A DNA stretch of 64,000 bases from Klenkia brasiliensis (GTDB taxonomy: Bacteria; Actinomycetota; Actinomycetes; Mycobacteriales; Geodermatophilaceae), in assembly GCF_900100695.1 (NCBI RefSeq), contig NZ_FNCF01000001.1, forward strand, positions 1-64,000, read 5' to 3'. A program made the position numbers and the translations under genes. The notes under the pieces were generated by a model. It saw nothing but the letters and a program-made list of their open reading frames with translations. It had not been told where the DNA came from and did no database searches. Positions 27,054-35,307 of this stretch are shown piece after piece (position 1 is the first letter of the stretch; each line of letters opens with the position of its first letter).

Positions 27054-27996
27054 GCCCGGTGCCGTCGGCGGCCCGCACCACGGGGACGTCGCCGACCCGC
27101 TCGACCACCGGCTCGGTCGCGGCGGGGTCGCGGAGCAGGATCTCGGCGACCCGGTCGGGGTGGGCGCGGGCGAACTCCTCGTACAGCGCCGGGTCGTGCT
27201 CGCCGGTGTCGCCGACCAGCGTCCAGTCGACCCCGGGCAGGTCCTCCGCCAGCCGCAGCAGCGAGCTGCGCTTGTGCGCCTGCCCGTCGCGGAACCACCG
27301 GTCGCGCTGCAGGCCCCAGTCGGTGAGCAGCAGCGCCCCCGGCGGGAAACCGTTGCGCTCGAGGAACCGGGCCAGCGGCCCGATCAGGTTCCACGGCCCG
27401 TTGGACAGGTAGAGCACCGGCACGTGCTCGGCGCCGGCGGTGACCTCGCGCAGCAGGTCGGCCATGCCGGGCACCGCCCGCCGGTTGCGGCTGCGCTGCA
27501 CGAAGGTCCGGTAGGCCGCGCGCAGCGGGTGCGCGATCTCGGTGATCAGCACCGTGTCGTCGATGTCGCAGACCACGCCGCGGTGCGCGTCGGTGGAGGC
27601 CAGGTACGCCGGTGCGGTCGCCGAGCGGTCACCGGTGGCCATCGCGACGTCGACCTCGGGCCGGCCGTCGAGCGGGCGGTCCACCTCCACGACGGCGTCC
27701 AGCAGCCCGTCGTCGTCGCTGGTCAGACGGCGGCGGGTGCCGGCCACGTCGACGTCCACCGCGGTGCCGGGCGCCTCCAGGGTCAGGAACCGCTGCCAGC
27801 CGGGGATCCGCAGCCGGGACTCCGGGTGCGTGCCGGCCGGGGCGAGCAGCACGCGGCCCAGCACCCGCACCCGCCCGCCGCTGCCGTAGCCGGGGTACGG
27901 GATGGCGACCGGCGTCCAGCCGAACGCCCGGGCCACCCGCGACACCAGGTCCCGCAGGCCGGTCTCGGCCCGGTGCAGCACGCCCACGAGGCTCAC
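27022..27996 (-). CDS. APP1-domain phosphatase-like protein
   Basis: 324 residues. An N-terminal beta-sandwich-like region (~50-130) precedes the HAD-like catalytic core with CDIDDTVLITE near residue 146 and LYLSNGPWNL, and a VGDTGEHDPALY motif. This is the conserved App1 architecture (phosphatidate phosphatase in yeast). The bacterial substrate is unknown. The GTG overlaps the hydrolase stop. Confidence 0.87.
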   Translation of the reverse strand: MSLVGVLHRAETGLRDLVSRVARAFGWTPVAIPYPGYGSGGRVRVLGRVLLAPAGTHPESRLRIPGWQRFLTLEAPGTAVDVDVAGTRRRLTSDDDGLLDAVVEVDRPLDGRPEVDVAMATGDRSATAPAYLASTDAHRGVVCDIDDTVLITEIAHPLRAAYRTFVQRSRNRRAVPGMADLLREVTAGAEHVPVLYLSNGPWNLIGPLARFLERNGFPPGALLLTDWGLQRDRWFRDGQAHKRSSLLRLAEDLPGVDWTLVGDTGEHDPALYEEFARAHPDRVAEILLRDPAATEPVVERVGDVPVVRAADGTGLSRGRARLRG

Positions 27997-28733
27997 CGGC
28001 AGAACCCCGCGACCGCGTCGGCGAACGCCTCGGGCGCGGAGAACACCAGCCCGTGCGGGCCGGGCACGACCTGCAGCCGGCCCTGCGGCAGCACCCCGGC
28101 CAGGTCCTCGCACCACCGCTGCCGGGCGACCGGGTCGCGGTCCCCCCGCAGCACCAGGGCCGGGACGTCGACGGCGCTCATCGCCTGCTCCTCGGGTCGG
28201 CGCAGCGCGTGCCGCAGCACCGCCAGCATGGTCAGCGGGCCGGCGCGCAGGTAGTCGCGGACGGCGACCAGCAGCAGGCCCGGCTTCTCCCGGGGCGCGT
28301 CCTGCACCAGCCGCCAGGCCTGGCCCGGCCAGCTCGGGGCGCTGGGGTCGCGGGTCGGCCCGACCAGCACCAGGTGCGCCACCCCGCCCCGGCGCCGGAC
28401 CGCGGCCGCCGCGACCTGCGCGCCCAGCGAGTGCCCGACCAGGTCGACCTCGCCCAGGCCGACCGCCTCCATCCAGCGGCACAGCGCGTCGGCCAGCCCG
28501 GGGACGCCGAGCACCCGACCGCCGCCGCGGGTGCGGCCGTAGCCCGGGAGGTCGGGCGCCAGCGTCCGCCCGCCCGCGCCGAGCAGGCCCAGCGCCGGGA
28601 CCATCGACCGGCCGGACATCCCCAGCCCGTGCACCAGCACCAGCGGCCGGCCGCCGGTGCCGGACTCGCGGTGGTGCACCCGCACGGTGCGCCCGGTGCT
28701 CAGCCGGACGGGGGTCCACACGTCGTCCGGCAC
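27993..28733 (-). CDS. Alpha/beta-hydrolase
   Basis: 246 residues. Oxyanion strand LVLVHGLGMSG, nucleophile elbow GHSLGAQ (serine near residue 97), an acid after LRGDRDP and a late histidine in GPHGLVFSAPE. Esterase or lipase-like activity is expected, substrate unknown. TACGGT lies 6 nt before its GTG. Confidence 0.87.
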   Translation of the reverse strand: MPDDVWTPVRLSTGRTVRVHHRESGTGGRPLVLVHGLGMSGRSMVPALGLLGAGGRTLAPDLPGYGRTRGGGRVLGVPGLADALCRWMEAVGLGEVDLVGHSLGAQVAAAAVRRRGGVAHLVLVGPTRDPSAPSWPGQAWRLVQDAPREKPGLLLVAVRDYLRAGPLTMLAVLRHALRRPEEQAMSAVDVPALVLRGDRDPVARQRWCEDLAGVLPQGRLQVVPGPHGLVFSAPEAFADAVAGFCR

Positions 28734-28739
28734 CTGCGC

Positions 28740-28759
28740 ACCGTACGTCCACCTACCGT
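28740..28759. promoter_or_regulatory. Compact divergent promoter pair
   Basis: Only 33 nt separate two divergent start codons. TACGGT (minus strand, 28740-28745) serves the hydrolase and TACCGT (plus strand, 28754-28759) serves the desaturase, with gaps of 6 and 7 nt. Both mRNAs would be leaderless, and each -35 region would lie in the other gene's 5' end. Confidence 0.5.
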
Positions 28760-28766
28760 GGGCGGC

Positions 28767-30218
28767 ATGGCTCGCGTGGTGGTGATCGGTGCCGGGCTGG
28801 GCGGGCTGGCGACCGCGGCACGGCTGGCCGCGGGCGGGCACCGGGTGACCGTGCTGGAGCAGGGCCCCGAGGTGGGCGGCAAGCTCGGCTGGGTGTCCCG
28901 CGACGGGCACGCCTTCGACACCGGCCCGTCCCTGGTCACGCTGCCGCAGGTCCTCCGGGACCTGTTCGACGCCACCGGCGGGCCGCTGGACGACGTCCTG
29001 GACCTGGAGCGGCTGGACCCCGCGGTGGCCTACCGGTTCGCCGACGGCACCCGGCTGACCGTGCCGGGCACGCTCGAGGGCGTGCGGGAGACGCTCGGCC
29101 CGGAGTGGTCGGCGTTCCTGGACCGGGCCGCGGAGATCTGGCGGGTGACCGAGCAGCCCTTCCTGCGCTCGCCGCTGCGGGGCGCCCGGACGCTGGCCCG
29201 GCTGGCCCGCTCGTCGGCCGACGTCCGCACCGTCGCGCCGTGGGCGTCGCTGCGGAAGCTGGGCGCGCAGTACCTCACCGACCCGCACCTGCGCACGCTG
29301 CTGGACCGCTACGCCACCTACTCCGGGTCCGACCCGCGGCAGGCGCCGGCCGCGCTGGCCACGGTGCCGTGGGTGGAGCAGGCCTACGGCTCCTGGTACG
29401 TCCGCGGCGGGCTGCACCGGCTGCCGCTGGCCGTCGCCGACCGCGCCCGCGAGCGCGGCGCCGACGTCCGGACGTCCTCCCCCGTCGCGGAGGTGCTCGT
29501 CGAGGGCGGCCGGACGACGGGGGTCCGGCTGGCCGAGGGCGGCGTCGTGCCCGCCGACGTCGTGGTCTGCAACGCCGACGCGGCGGCGCTGTACGGCTCC
29601 CTGCTGCCGCGCGAGGCCCCCGTCCGCCGCGCCCGGACCTCCCTGGCGGCGGCGACGCCGTCCTCGTCGGGGTTCGTGCTGCTCCTGGCGCTGTCGGGCC
29701 GGACGCCGGACCTGGCGCACCACACGGTGCTCTTCCCCGACGACTACGACGCCGAGTTCGACGGCATGTTCACCGACCCGCGCCCGCTGCCCGACCCCAC
29801 CGTCTACGTCAGCGCCCCCGACGACCCCGCCACCCGGCCCGACGCCGACAGCGAGTCCTGGTTCGTGCTGGTCAACGCACCCCGGCACGGCCCCGTCGAC
29901 TGGGACGCCCCCGGCCTGGCCGACGCCTACGCCGACGACGTGCTGGCGGTGCTGGCGCGGCGCGGCCTGGACGTGCGCGACCGGGTGCGCTGGCGGGAGG
30001 TCCGGACGCCGGCCGACCTGGAGCGCGCCACCGGCAGCGTCGGCGGGTCGATCTACGGGACGTCGTCCAACGGCGCCACCGCGGCCTTCCTCCGTCCGGC
30101 CAACGCCTCGCCGGTGCGCGGGCTGTACCTGGTGGGCGGGTCCTCCCACCCCGGCGGCGGGCTGCCGCTGGTCACCCTCTCCGCCGAGATCGTCGCCGGC
30201 CTCGTCGGCCCAGCCTGA
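28767..30218 (+). CDS. Phytoene desaturase/CrtI-family FAD oxidoreductase
   Basis: 483 residues. N-terminal FAD-binding VVIGAGLGGLATAARLAAGG, a GPSL motif and the C-terminal carotenoid desaturase signature YLVGGSSHPGGGLPLV. The family desaturates, isomerises or oxidises carotenoids. No phytoene synthase or cyclase gene is close, so the substrate could be another polyene. Confidence 0.88.
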   Translation: MARVVVIGAGLGGLATAARLAAGGHRVTVLEQGPEVGGKLGWVSRDGHAFDTGPSLVTLPQVLRDLFDATGGPLDDVLDLERLDPAVAYRFADGTRLTVPGTLEGVRETLGPEWSAFLDRAAEIWRVTEQPFLRSPLRGARTLARLARSSADVRTVAPWASLRKLGAQYLTDPHLRTLLDRYATYSGSDPRQAPAALATVPWVEQAYGSWYVRGGLHRLPLAVADRARERGADVRTSSPVAEVLVEGGRTTGVRLAEGGVVPADVVVCNADAAALYGSLLPREAPVRRARTSLAAATPSSSGFVLLLALSGRTPDLAHHTVLFPDDYDAEFDGMFTDPRPLPDPTVYVSAPDDPATRPDADSESWFVLVNAPRHGPVDWDAPGLADAYADDVLAVLARRGLDVRDRVRWREVRTPADLERATGSVGGSIYGTSSNGATAAFLRPANASPVRGLYLVGGSSHPGGGLPLVTLSAEIVAGLVGPA

Positions 30219-31667
30219 TCAGCCGCGGGCGGCACCCAGCCCGAGGACGGCGGCCAGGCCCAGCGCGCTGCGCGGGGAGTACGCGGTGCGCCACAGCCCG
30301 CCGTGCGCCGCCGCGTGCGCCTCGTCCTGCCACGGCTCCTCGTGCGCGGGCCCGCCGCCGGTGTGCAGGTCGTGCACCAGCAGCGCGGCCATCAGCACGT
30401 TGGACGTCGCCGGCTCGAAGACCTCCACCCCGAATCGGTGCGCCCCCGCGTAGGCGGCGGCCAGCGCCCGGTTCTTGACCACCGAGCGGGTGCGGGTGGG
30501 CGGCGCGACGTTCATGGACACCGTCGCGCCGGCCGCCCGCGCGGTGGTCGCCCGCCACCGCTGCAGCCGCTTGGCCAGCGCGTAGTTCGGGCCCTGCTGC
30601 GGCACCAGGCTGTCGGCGATGCCCGGCCCGTGGGCGTCGCGGGGGTGCGCCCGCTGCAGCAGCCGGCCGGCCGAGACGGTGCGCAGCGGGCGGCCGAGCA
30701 GCTTCGCCGTCCGCCCGCGCGAGGCGTAGGCGGCCTGCGAGGCAGCGACGGCCTCCTCGGGGACGACGAACACGTCGGTGGGCGTGGCGAGGAAGGCCAG
30801 CGCCAGGTCGGGGCGCTGCCCGGCCAACCGCAGCGTCAGCGCGTCGACCGCGGCGGACACCCGCACGTTGGTCGCGCCGTCGGCGTAGACGTAGTTGCCG
30901 AGCACCGGGACGCCGTCCAGCCCGCCCAGCCAGTCGGCGACCGCGGGGACCTCGCCGATCAGGTCCGCGCCGCGCGCACCGTCGCGGGTGGGCAGCAGCA
31001 GCGTGCCCGCGCCGCGGTGGGCGGTGTCCAGGACCCGGTCCCACAGCGGCGGCCGGGGCAGGTCGACCGCGGCCACCCGGGCACCCCAGCGCAGCAGCGC
31101 GGTCAGCGGCCCCATCTCCGCCCCGGCCCCGAGCACGGCGACGGTGCGGCCGGGCAGGGCCAGCCACTCGGGGTGCTCGGCGACGGTGCGGACGGCGGCC
31201 GCGCAGCTGGGCTCGACGACGCCACGGGCGACCCACGCGTCGAGCTGGTCGGCGAGCTCCGCGCCCCGCAGCCGGCGGCCGTGCAGGGGCAGGGACAGCT
31301 CGTGCTCGGGCTCGGCGGTCCCGGTGACGGTCTCGGTCCGCAGCGCCGTGGGGGCCACGGCGCTGCGCAGGGTGGCCAGCTCCACCTCGTCGCCGTCGAC
31401 GGCGACGCGCAGCTGCCGGTGCACCGACTCGAGCCCTGCGGCGGCGATCGCCAGCGCGGCGTCGCGGGACCCCAGGGCCGCCTCTGTGGTGCGGCGGACG
31501 TGCGGCAGGTAGCCGGCCCGCCAGTTCGTCTCGCGCTCGGCGGCCGCGGCGCCGGTGGGGTCGACCGGGCGCAGGGCGTCGGCGACCACGCGGCGGCCGG
31601 TGCCCGACGTGCTGCGCCGCCCGTCCGGGCCGGTCGGGAAGACGACGCCGTGCTGCTGCTCGCTCAC
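30219..31667 (-). CDS. Uncharacterised 482-residue Rossmann-like protein
   Basis: Not assigned to a known enzyme. The central part has a Rossmann-like GRTVAVLGAGAEMGPLTALL (around residue 173) and an acidic strand AAVDLPRP. Later come GNYVYADGATNVRVS, QQGPNYALAKRLQRWR and VSMNVAPPTRTRSVVKN, which look like conserved blocks rather than linker. No signal peptide and no clear membrane helix. It converges on the carotenoid desaturase gene with no gap, and its own GTG lies 55 nt from the aminopeptidase stop on the same strand. Confidence 0.75.
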   Translation of the reverse strand: MSEQQHGVVFPTGPDGRRSTSGTGRRVVADALRPVDPTGAAAAERETNWRAGYLPHVRRTTEAALGSRDAALAIAAAGLESVHRQLRVAVDGDEVELATLRSAVAPTALRTETVTGTAEPEHELSLPLHGRRLRGAELADQLDAWVARGVVEPSCAAAVRTVAEHPEWLALPGRTVAVLGAGAEMGPLTALLRWGARVAAVDLPRPPLWDRVLDTAHRGAGTLLLPTRDGARGADLIGEVPAVADWLGGLDGVPVLGNYVYADGATNVRVSAAVDALTLRLAGQRPDLALAFLATPTDVFVVPEEAVAASQAAYASRGRTAKLLGRPLRTVSAGRLLQRAHPRDAHGPGIADSLVPQQGPNYALAKRLQRWRATTARAAGATVSMNVAPPTRTRSVVKNRALAAAYAGAHRFGVEVFEPATSNVLMAALLVHDLHTGGGPAHEEPWQDEAHAAAHGGLWRTAYSPRSALGLAAVLGLGAARG

Positions 31668-31722
31668 CGGGCGAGCATGCCGTACCCCGCGGGCCGGGGT
31701 GACCCGGCCCGCGGGGAGCCGG

Positions 31723-31908
31723 TCAGCGCTCGTCGCCGCCGGAGCCGATGCGGTCGTCGAGGGCGTCGCGGCCCTTGTCGACCTGGTCGGCGTGCCCGCC
31801 CGCCCGGCCCTCGGCGAACTGCGCGCCCTTGTCCAGCGCGCTGTCGCTGGCCTGCTCGCCCTTGTCGCTGTCCAGGAAGTCCTTGGCCTTGTCGCCCAGT
31901 CCTGCCAT
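31723..31908 (-). CDS. MT0933-like antitoxin/CsbD-like small protein (internal start within pepA frame)
   Basis: 61 residues from an ATG preceded by AGGAGG and a 7-nt spacer: GDKAKDFLDSDKGEQASDSAL, then HADQVDKGRDALDDRIG. This is the pattern of the Rv0909/MT0933 antitoxin family of small hydrophilic helical proteins. No toxin gene is adjacent. The strong internal start site argues it is also made as a free protein, even though no stop codon separates it from pepA. Confidence 0.75.
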   Translation of the reverse strand: MAGLGDKAKDFLDSDKGEQASDSALDKGAQFAEGRAGGHADQVDKGRDALDDRIGSGGDER

Positions 31909-33453
31909 GGTGTCGCCTCCTCGCCGACCGCCGGCGGCGGCCGCTCCGGTCACGCCTGGTGGCGCGGCTCCGGGGCTGTCCGTGCCCGGCCGTGCCGGTT
32001 CCGACACCCCGGACTGCAGCCAGCGCAGCAGGGTCCGGACGGCGAACCCGGTCCCGCCCTTGACCAGCTCGGCGGCGTCCCCGGTGGCCCGGGCGGGGCC
32101 GGCGACGTCCAGGTGCGCCCACCGCAACCCGCCGGCGAACGGCTGCAGGAACAGCGCCGCAGTGGTGGCGCCGGGTGCGCCGGGGCTGTTGTTGGCGTCG
32201 GCGACGGGGCTGTCGAGCTGGGCACGCAGGTGCCCGACGTGCTCCTCGGCCAGCGGCATCCGCCACCACGGCTCCCCCGCCGCCGCACCGGCCGCGAGCA
32301 GGTCGGCGGCGAGCACGTCGTCGGTGGTGAACAGCGCCCCGGTGCGGGCGCCGAGCGCGGTGCGGGCGGCGCCGGTGAGGGTGGCGACGTCGACCAGCAC
32401 GTCGGCGGCCAGCTCCAGCCGGGCGTGCGCGAGGGCGTCGGCGAGCACGAGCCGGCCCTCGGCGTCGGTGCTGCGCACCTCGGTGGTGCGCCCGCCGACG
32501 TGGGTGAGCACGTCCCCGGGCCGGTAGGCCGCACCCGACACGGCGTTCTCGGCCAGCGGCACGAGCGCGGTGACCCGGACGGGCAGCCCGAGACGGGCCA
32601 CCGCGTCGAGCACGGCGAGGACGACCGCACCCCCGGCCATGTCGGTGTGCATGTGCCGCATGCCGGCGGTGGTCTTGATGGAGATGCCGCCGGTGTCGAA
32701 GGTGATGCCCTTGCCGACGAGCACCACGTGCGGGCGCAGGGACGTCGTCGGCACGTAGGTGGCCAGCACCAGCCGGGGCGGGCGGTCGGAGCCCCCGCCG
32801 ACGGCCAGCAGCCCGCCGAACCCGGCGGCCCGCAGCTGACGGGGCCCGAGCACGGTCGTGCCCACGCGGTCGTGCACGGCGAAGCGCGCGCGGGCCTGAT
32901 CGGCGACCCAGACCGGGTCGGCGGTGTCGGGCGGGGTGTTGACCAGGTCGCGGGCCCAGACGACGGCGGCGGCGGTGACCAGCCCGCGGTGCAGGGCGTC
33001 CACGGCGGCCGGCCCGGCGCCGGGGACGACGAGGACGACGCGGGCCAGCCGGGGTGGGTGCGGGGCGGAGGAGACCCGGAAGCGGTACCCGGCCAGCAGC
33101 ACCGTCTCGGCGGCGACGCGGACGGCCTCGGCGTTGGCCCCCGCGGGCAGCGGCAGGACCAGCCGGGTGGCGCCGTGCTCGGCGAGGGTCTGCGCGCGCC
33201 GCACCGCGACGGCGACGTAGGACCGCAGGTGGGCGGGGGTGGCGTCGCCGACGCCGACCGCGACCAGCGAACGGGGCGTCCGCCCGGGGACCGGCAGGTT
33301 GGTGATGCCCCCGGGCCGCCCGCCGTTGCCGGTGTCGGCCAGTGCGCCGGCCACCCAGTCGGGGTCGAGGTCGGCCGCGGCCAGCCAGCCGGGCAGCGCG
33401 CCCCGGGCGCCGACGGGCACCGCGAGGACGTCGTCCTCGCCCAGGCGGGGCAA
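31723..33453 (-). CDS. pepA: Leucyl aminopeptidase (M17) with in-frame C-terminal antitoxin-like extension
   Basis: 576 residues from a TTG. The M17 catalytic domain shows VGKGITFDTGGISIK, the MHTDMAGGA stretch, NAVSGAAYRPGDV and NTDAEGRL-type RSTDAEGRLVLADAL, giving the two-metal site, and closes at LLRWLQS near residue 481. Instead of stopping, the frame runs through a ~34-residue Gly/Pro/Ala linker into the small protein described at 31723-31908. The frame is open upstream to a CTG at 33573, and the LATSLP stretch before the TTG resembles the normal M17 N-terminus, so the real start may be earlier. Confidence 0.85.
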   Translation of the reverse strand: MPRLGEDDVLAVPVGARGALPGWLAAADLDPDWVAGALADTGNGGRPGGITNLPVPGRTPRSLVAVGVGDATPAHLRSYVAVAVRRAQTLAEHGATRLVLPLPAGANAEAVRVAAETVLLAGYRFRVSSAPHPPRLARVVLVVPGAGPAAVDALHRGLVTAAAVVWARDLVNTPPDTADPVWVADQARARFAVHDRVGTTVLGPRQLRAAGFGGLLAVGGGSDRPPRLVLATYVPTTSLRPHVVLVGKGITFDTGGISIKTTAGMRHMHTDMAGGAVVLAVLDAVARLGLPVRVTALVPLAENAVSGAAYRPGDVLTHVGGRTTEVRSTDAEGRLVLADALAHARLELAADVLVDVATLTGAARTALGARTGALFTTDDVLAADLLAAGAAAGEPWWRMPLAEEHVGHLRAQLDSPVADANNSPGAPGATTAALFLQPFAGGLRWAHLDVAGPARATGDAAELVKGGTGFAVRTLLRWLQSGVSEPARPGTDSPGAAPPGVTGAAAAGGRRGGDTMAGLGDKAKDFLDSDKGEQASDSALDKGAQFAEGRAGGHADQVDKGRDALDDRIGSGGDER

Positions 33454-33569
33454 CGAGGTCGCGAGCTTGACCCCGGGATGAGCAGCGGCCCCGGTCGCCG
33501 GCTGTGCGCCGGCGGCCGGGGCCGTCCGTCCTGCTGCGGGGTCGGCCGGGGGCCGAGCCGCGGAGCTGG

Positions 33570-33737
33570 TCAGCTGATCGCGCCCTGGAGCGCCTCGGAG
33601 AGCGCAGCCGCCTCGTCGGCGGACAGCTCGACGACGAGCCGGCCACCGCCTTCCAACGGCACGCGCATGACCAGGCCGCGGCCCTCCTTGGTGACCTCGA
33701 GGGGACCTTCACCCGTACGCGGCTTCATGGCCGCCAT
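33570..33737 (-). CDS. DUF3117 small protein (Rv1211-like)
   Basis: 55 residues, MAAMKPRTGEGPLEV onward, a near-invariant actinobacterial protein. The ATG follows GGAGG. In M. tuberculosis the counterpart (Rv1211) lies between tagA and glgM, and here it also follows tag. Rv1211 has been proposed to be a calmodulin-like calcium-binding protein; I see no EF-hand in this sequence. Its TGA overlaps a CTG that may start pepA. Confidence 0.9.
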   Translation of the reverse strand: MAAMKPRTGEGPLEVTKEGRGLVMRVPLEGGGRLVVELSADEAAALSEALQGAIS

Positions 33738-33860
33738 GCGTGCCTCCTTCACCGGCCACCCGCACGCCCGCGGTGGGCGCTCGGTGTGGCTGTCCGTCAT
33801 TGCTGAACCAGAGCTGGCCCCATTCTCCCGCATGCCGGGTGGAGGACCAACACGAGCCCC

Positions 33861-34418
33861 TCACCCCCCGGCGGCGGCCCCGGCGCGGAAGCAGCTGGCC
33901 ACGTGGTCGTCGACCATGCCGGTGGCCTGCATCAACGCGTACGCGGTGGTCGGCCCGACGAAGGCGAACCCCCGCCGCTTGAGCTCCTTGGCCAGCGCCG
34001 TGGACTCCGCGGTGACCGCCGGGACGTCGGCCAGGGTGGCCGGGTTCGGTCGCGGTGGCGGCGCGAAGGACCACAGCAGCTGCGACAGCCCGCCCTCGAC
34101 CTGCTGCGCGGCGCGGGCGTTGCGCCGGGCGGCCTCGATCTTGGCCCGGTTGCGGACGATGCCGGGGTCGGCCAGCAGCCGCTCGACGTCGGCGTCGGTG
34201 AAGTCGGCGACGGCGTCGATGCCGAACCCGGCGAACGCGGCCCGGAAGGCAGGACGCTTGCGCAGGATGGTGATCCAGGACAGCCCGCTCTGGAACGCCT
34301 CCAGGCACACCCGCTCGAACAGGGCGTCGTCCCCGTGCAGCGGCACGCCCCACTCCTCGTCGTGGTAGGCGACGTAGTCGGGGGTGCTGGTCGCCCAGCC
34401 GCAGCGTTCCGGTTCCAC
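33861..34418 (-). CDS. tag: DNA-3-methyladenine glycosylase I
   Basis: 185 residues. CGWATSTPDYVAYHDEEWGVP at the N-terminus with the zinc Cys and His, LSWITILRKRPAFR, and a late Cys in HVASCF. Removes 3-methyladenine from alkylated DNA. Same position relative to DUF3117 as Rv1210-Rv1211. Confidence 0.94.
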   Translation of the reverse strand: MEPERCGWATSTPDYVAYHDEEWGVPLHGDDALFERVCLEAFQSGLSWITILRKRPAFRAAFAGFGIDAVADFTDADVERLLADPGIVRNRAKIEAARRNARAAQQVEGGLSQLLWSFAPPPRPNPATLADVPAVTAESTALAKELKRRGFAFVGPTTAYALMQATGMVDDHVASCFRAGAAAGG

Positions 34419-34449
34419 GGGCGGGAAGCTAGCGGCACCCTCCGACAGG

Positions 34450-35307
34450 TCACTCGGGGCGGCTGAACAGCCAGGCCGAGACGGCCAGCAGCAGCCCCCC
34501 GACGCCGGCGACCACGACGACGTCCAGCCACACCGGGACCGGCCAGCTCCCCCACCGCAGCGCGACCTCGGCGGCTGCGGCCGGGCCGCCGTCCACCGCG
34601 TGCAGCACCACGCGCCGGACGGCGTCCACCCCGTAGGTGACCGGGTTGACCAGGGCGAGGCCGTGCAGCCAGGCCGGCAGCGCGCCGGTCACCGGGAAGA
34701 AGGCACCCGACAGGAACATCAGCGGCGCCAGCAGCAGCTGCACCCGCGGCATGACGGTCTGGATCTGCTGCGCCCGGACGGCGACCAGCAGGCCCAGCGA
34801 CGTGATGGCGAAGGCCACGACGAACAGCAGGAGGACGACGGCCACCAGCACGAGCGGGTCGTAGGGCACGCCGACGGTCCCGGCCAGGGCGAGCAGCACC
34901 AGCGCCTGCAGGGTGGCCACCGTCGCCCCGCCGAGGGCCTTGCCGAGCACGATCGACGTCCGGCTGACCGGGGCGACCAGCATCTCGCGCAGGAAGCCCA
35001 GTTCGCGGTCCCACACGATCGAGATGGCGGAGAAGACCGCGGTGAACATGACCGACGTGGCCAGCACCCCGGGGAACAGGAACGTCGAGTAGTCGATGCC
35101 GCCGAAGGTGCCCGCCCCGATGCTGGCGCCCAGGCCCTTGCCGAGCACGAAGAGGAACAGCAGCGGCTGGGCGAAGGAGGAGATGATCCGGCCGCGGTCG
35201 GTGCGGAAGCGAATCAGCTCGCGCAGCCAGACGACCTTGACCGCGCGCAGCTCGTGCCGCGGACCGCGGGCGGCGACGCGGACCGGCGCGAGGGTGGTGG
35301 CGCTCAT
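34450..35307 (-). CDS. ABC-2 type exporter permease (DrrB-like)
   Basis: 285 residues, six hydrophobic helices, with the ABC-2 motif around LFLSGAFFPVTGALPAWLHGLALVNPVTYGVDAVR. Forms the export channel with the upstream ATPase (ATGA overlap). Under control of the divergent TetR protein. Cargo unknown; drug-like molecules or lipids are typical. Confidence 0.92.
   Translation of the reverse strand: MSATTLAPVRVAARGPRHELRAVKVVWLRELIRFRTDRGRIISSFAQPLLFLFVLGKGLGASIGAGTFGGIDYSTFLFPGVLATSVMFTAVFSAISIVWDRELGFLREMLVAPVSRTSIVLGKALGGATVATLQALVLLALAGTVGVPYDPLVLVAVVLLLFVVAFAITSLGLLVAVRAQQIQTVMPRVQLLLAPLMFLSGAFFPVTGALPAWLHGLALVNPVTYGVDAVRRVVLHAVDGGPAAAAEVALRWGSWPVPVWLDVVVVAGVGGLLLAVSAWLFSRPE

Noticed and set aside
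28767-30218. Carotenoid gene cluster
   Set aside because: Only one CrtI-like gene is present; the neighbours are a phosphatase, a hydrolase and an unknown protein, and no synthase or cyclase lies in the window.
31723-31908. Toxin-antitoxin pair built on the MT0933-like protein
   Set aside because: No Rv0910-like SRPBCC toxin is adjacent; the SRPBCC proteins at 11.1 and 47.0 kb are far away. I report it as a fusion instead.
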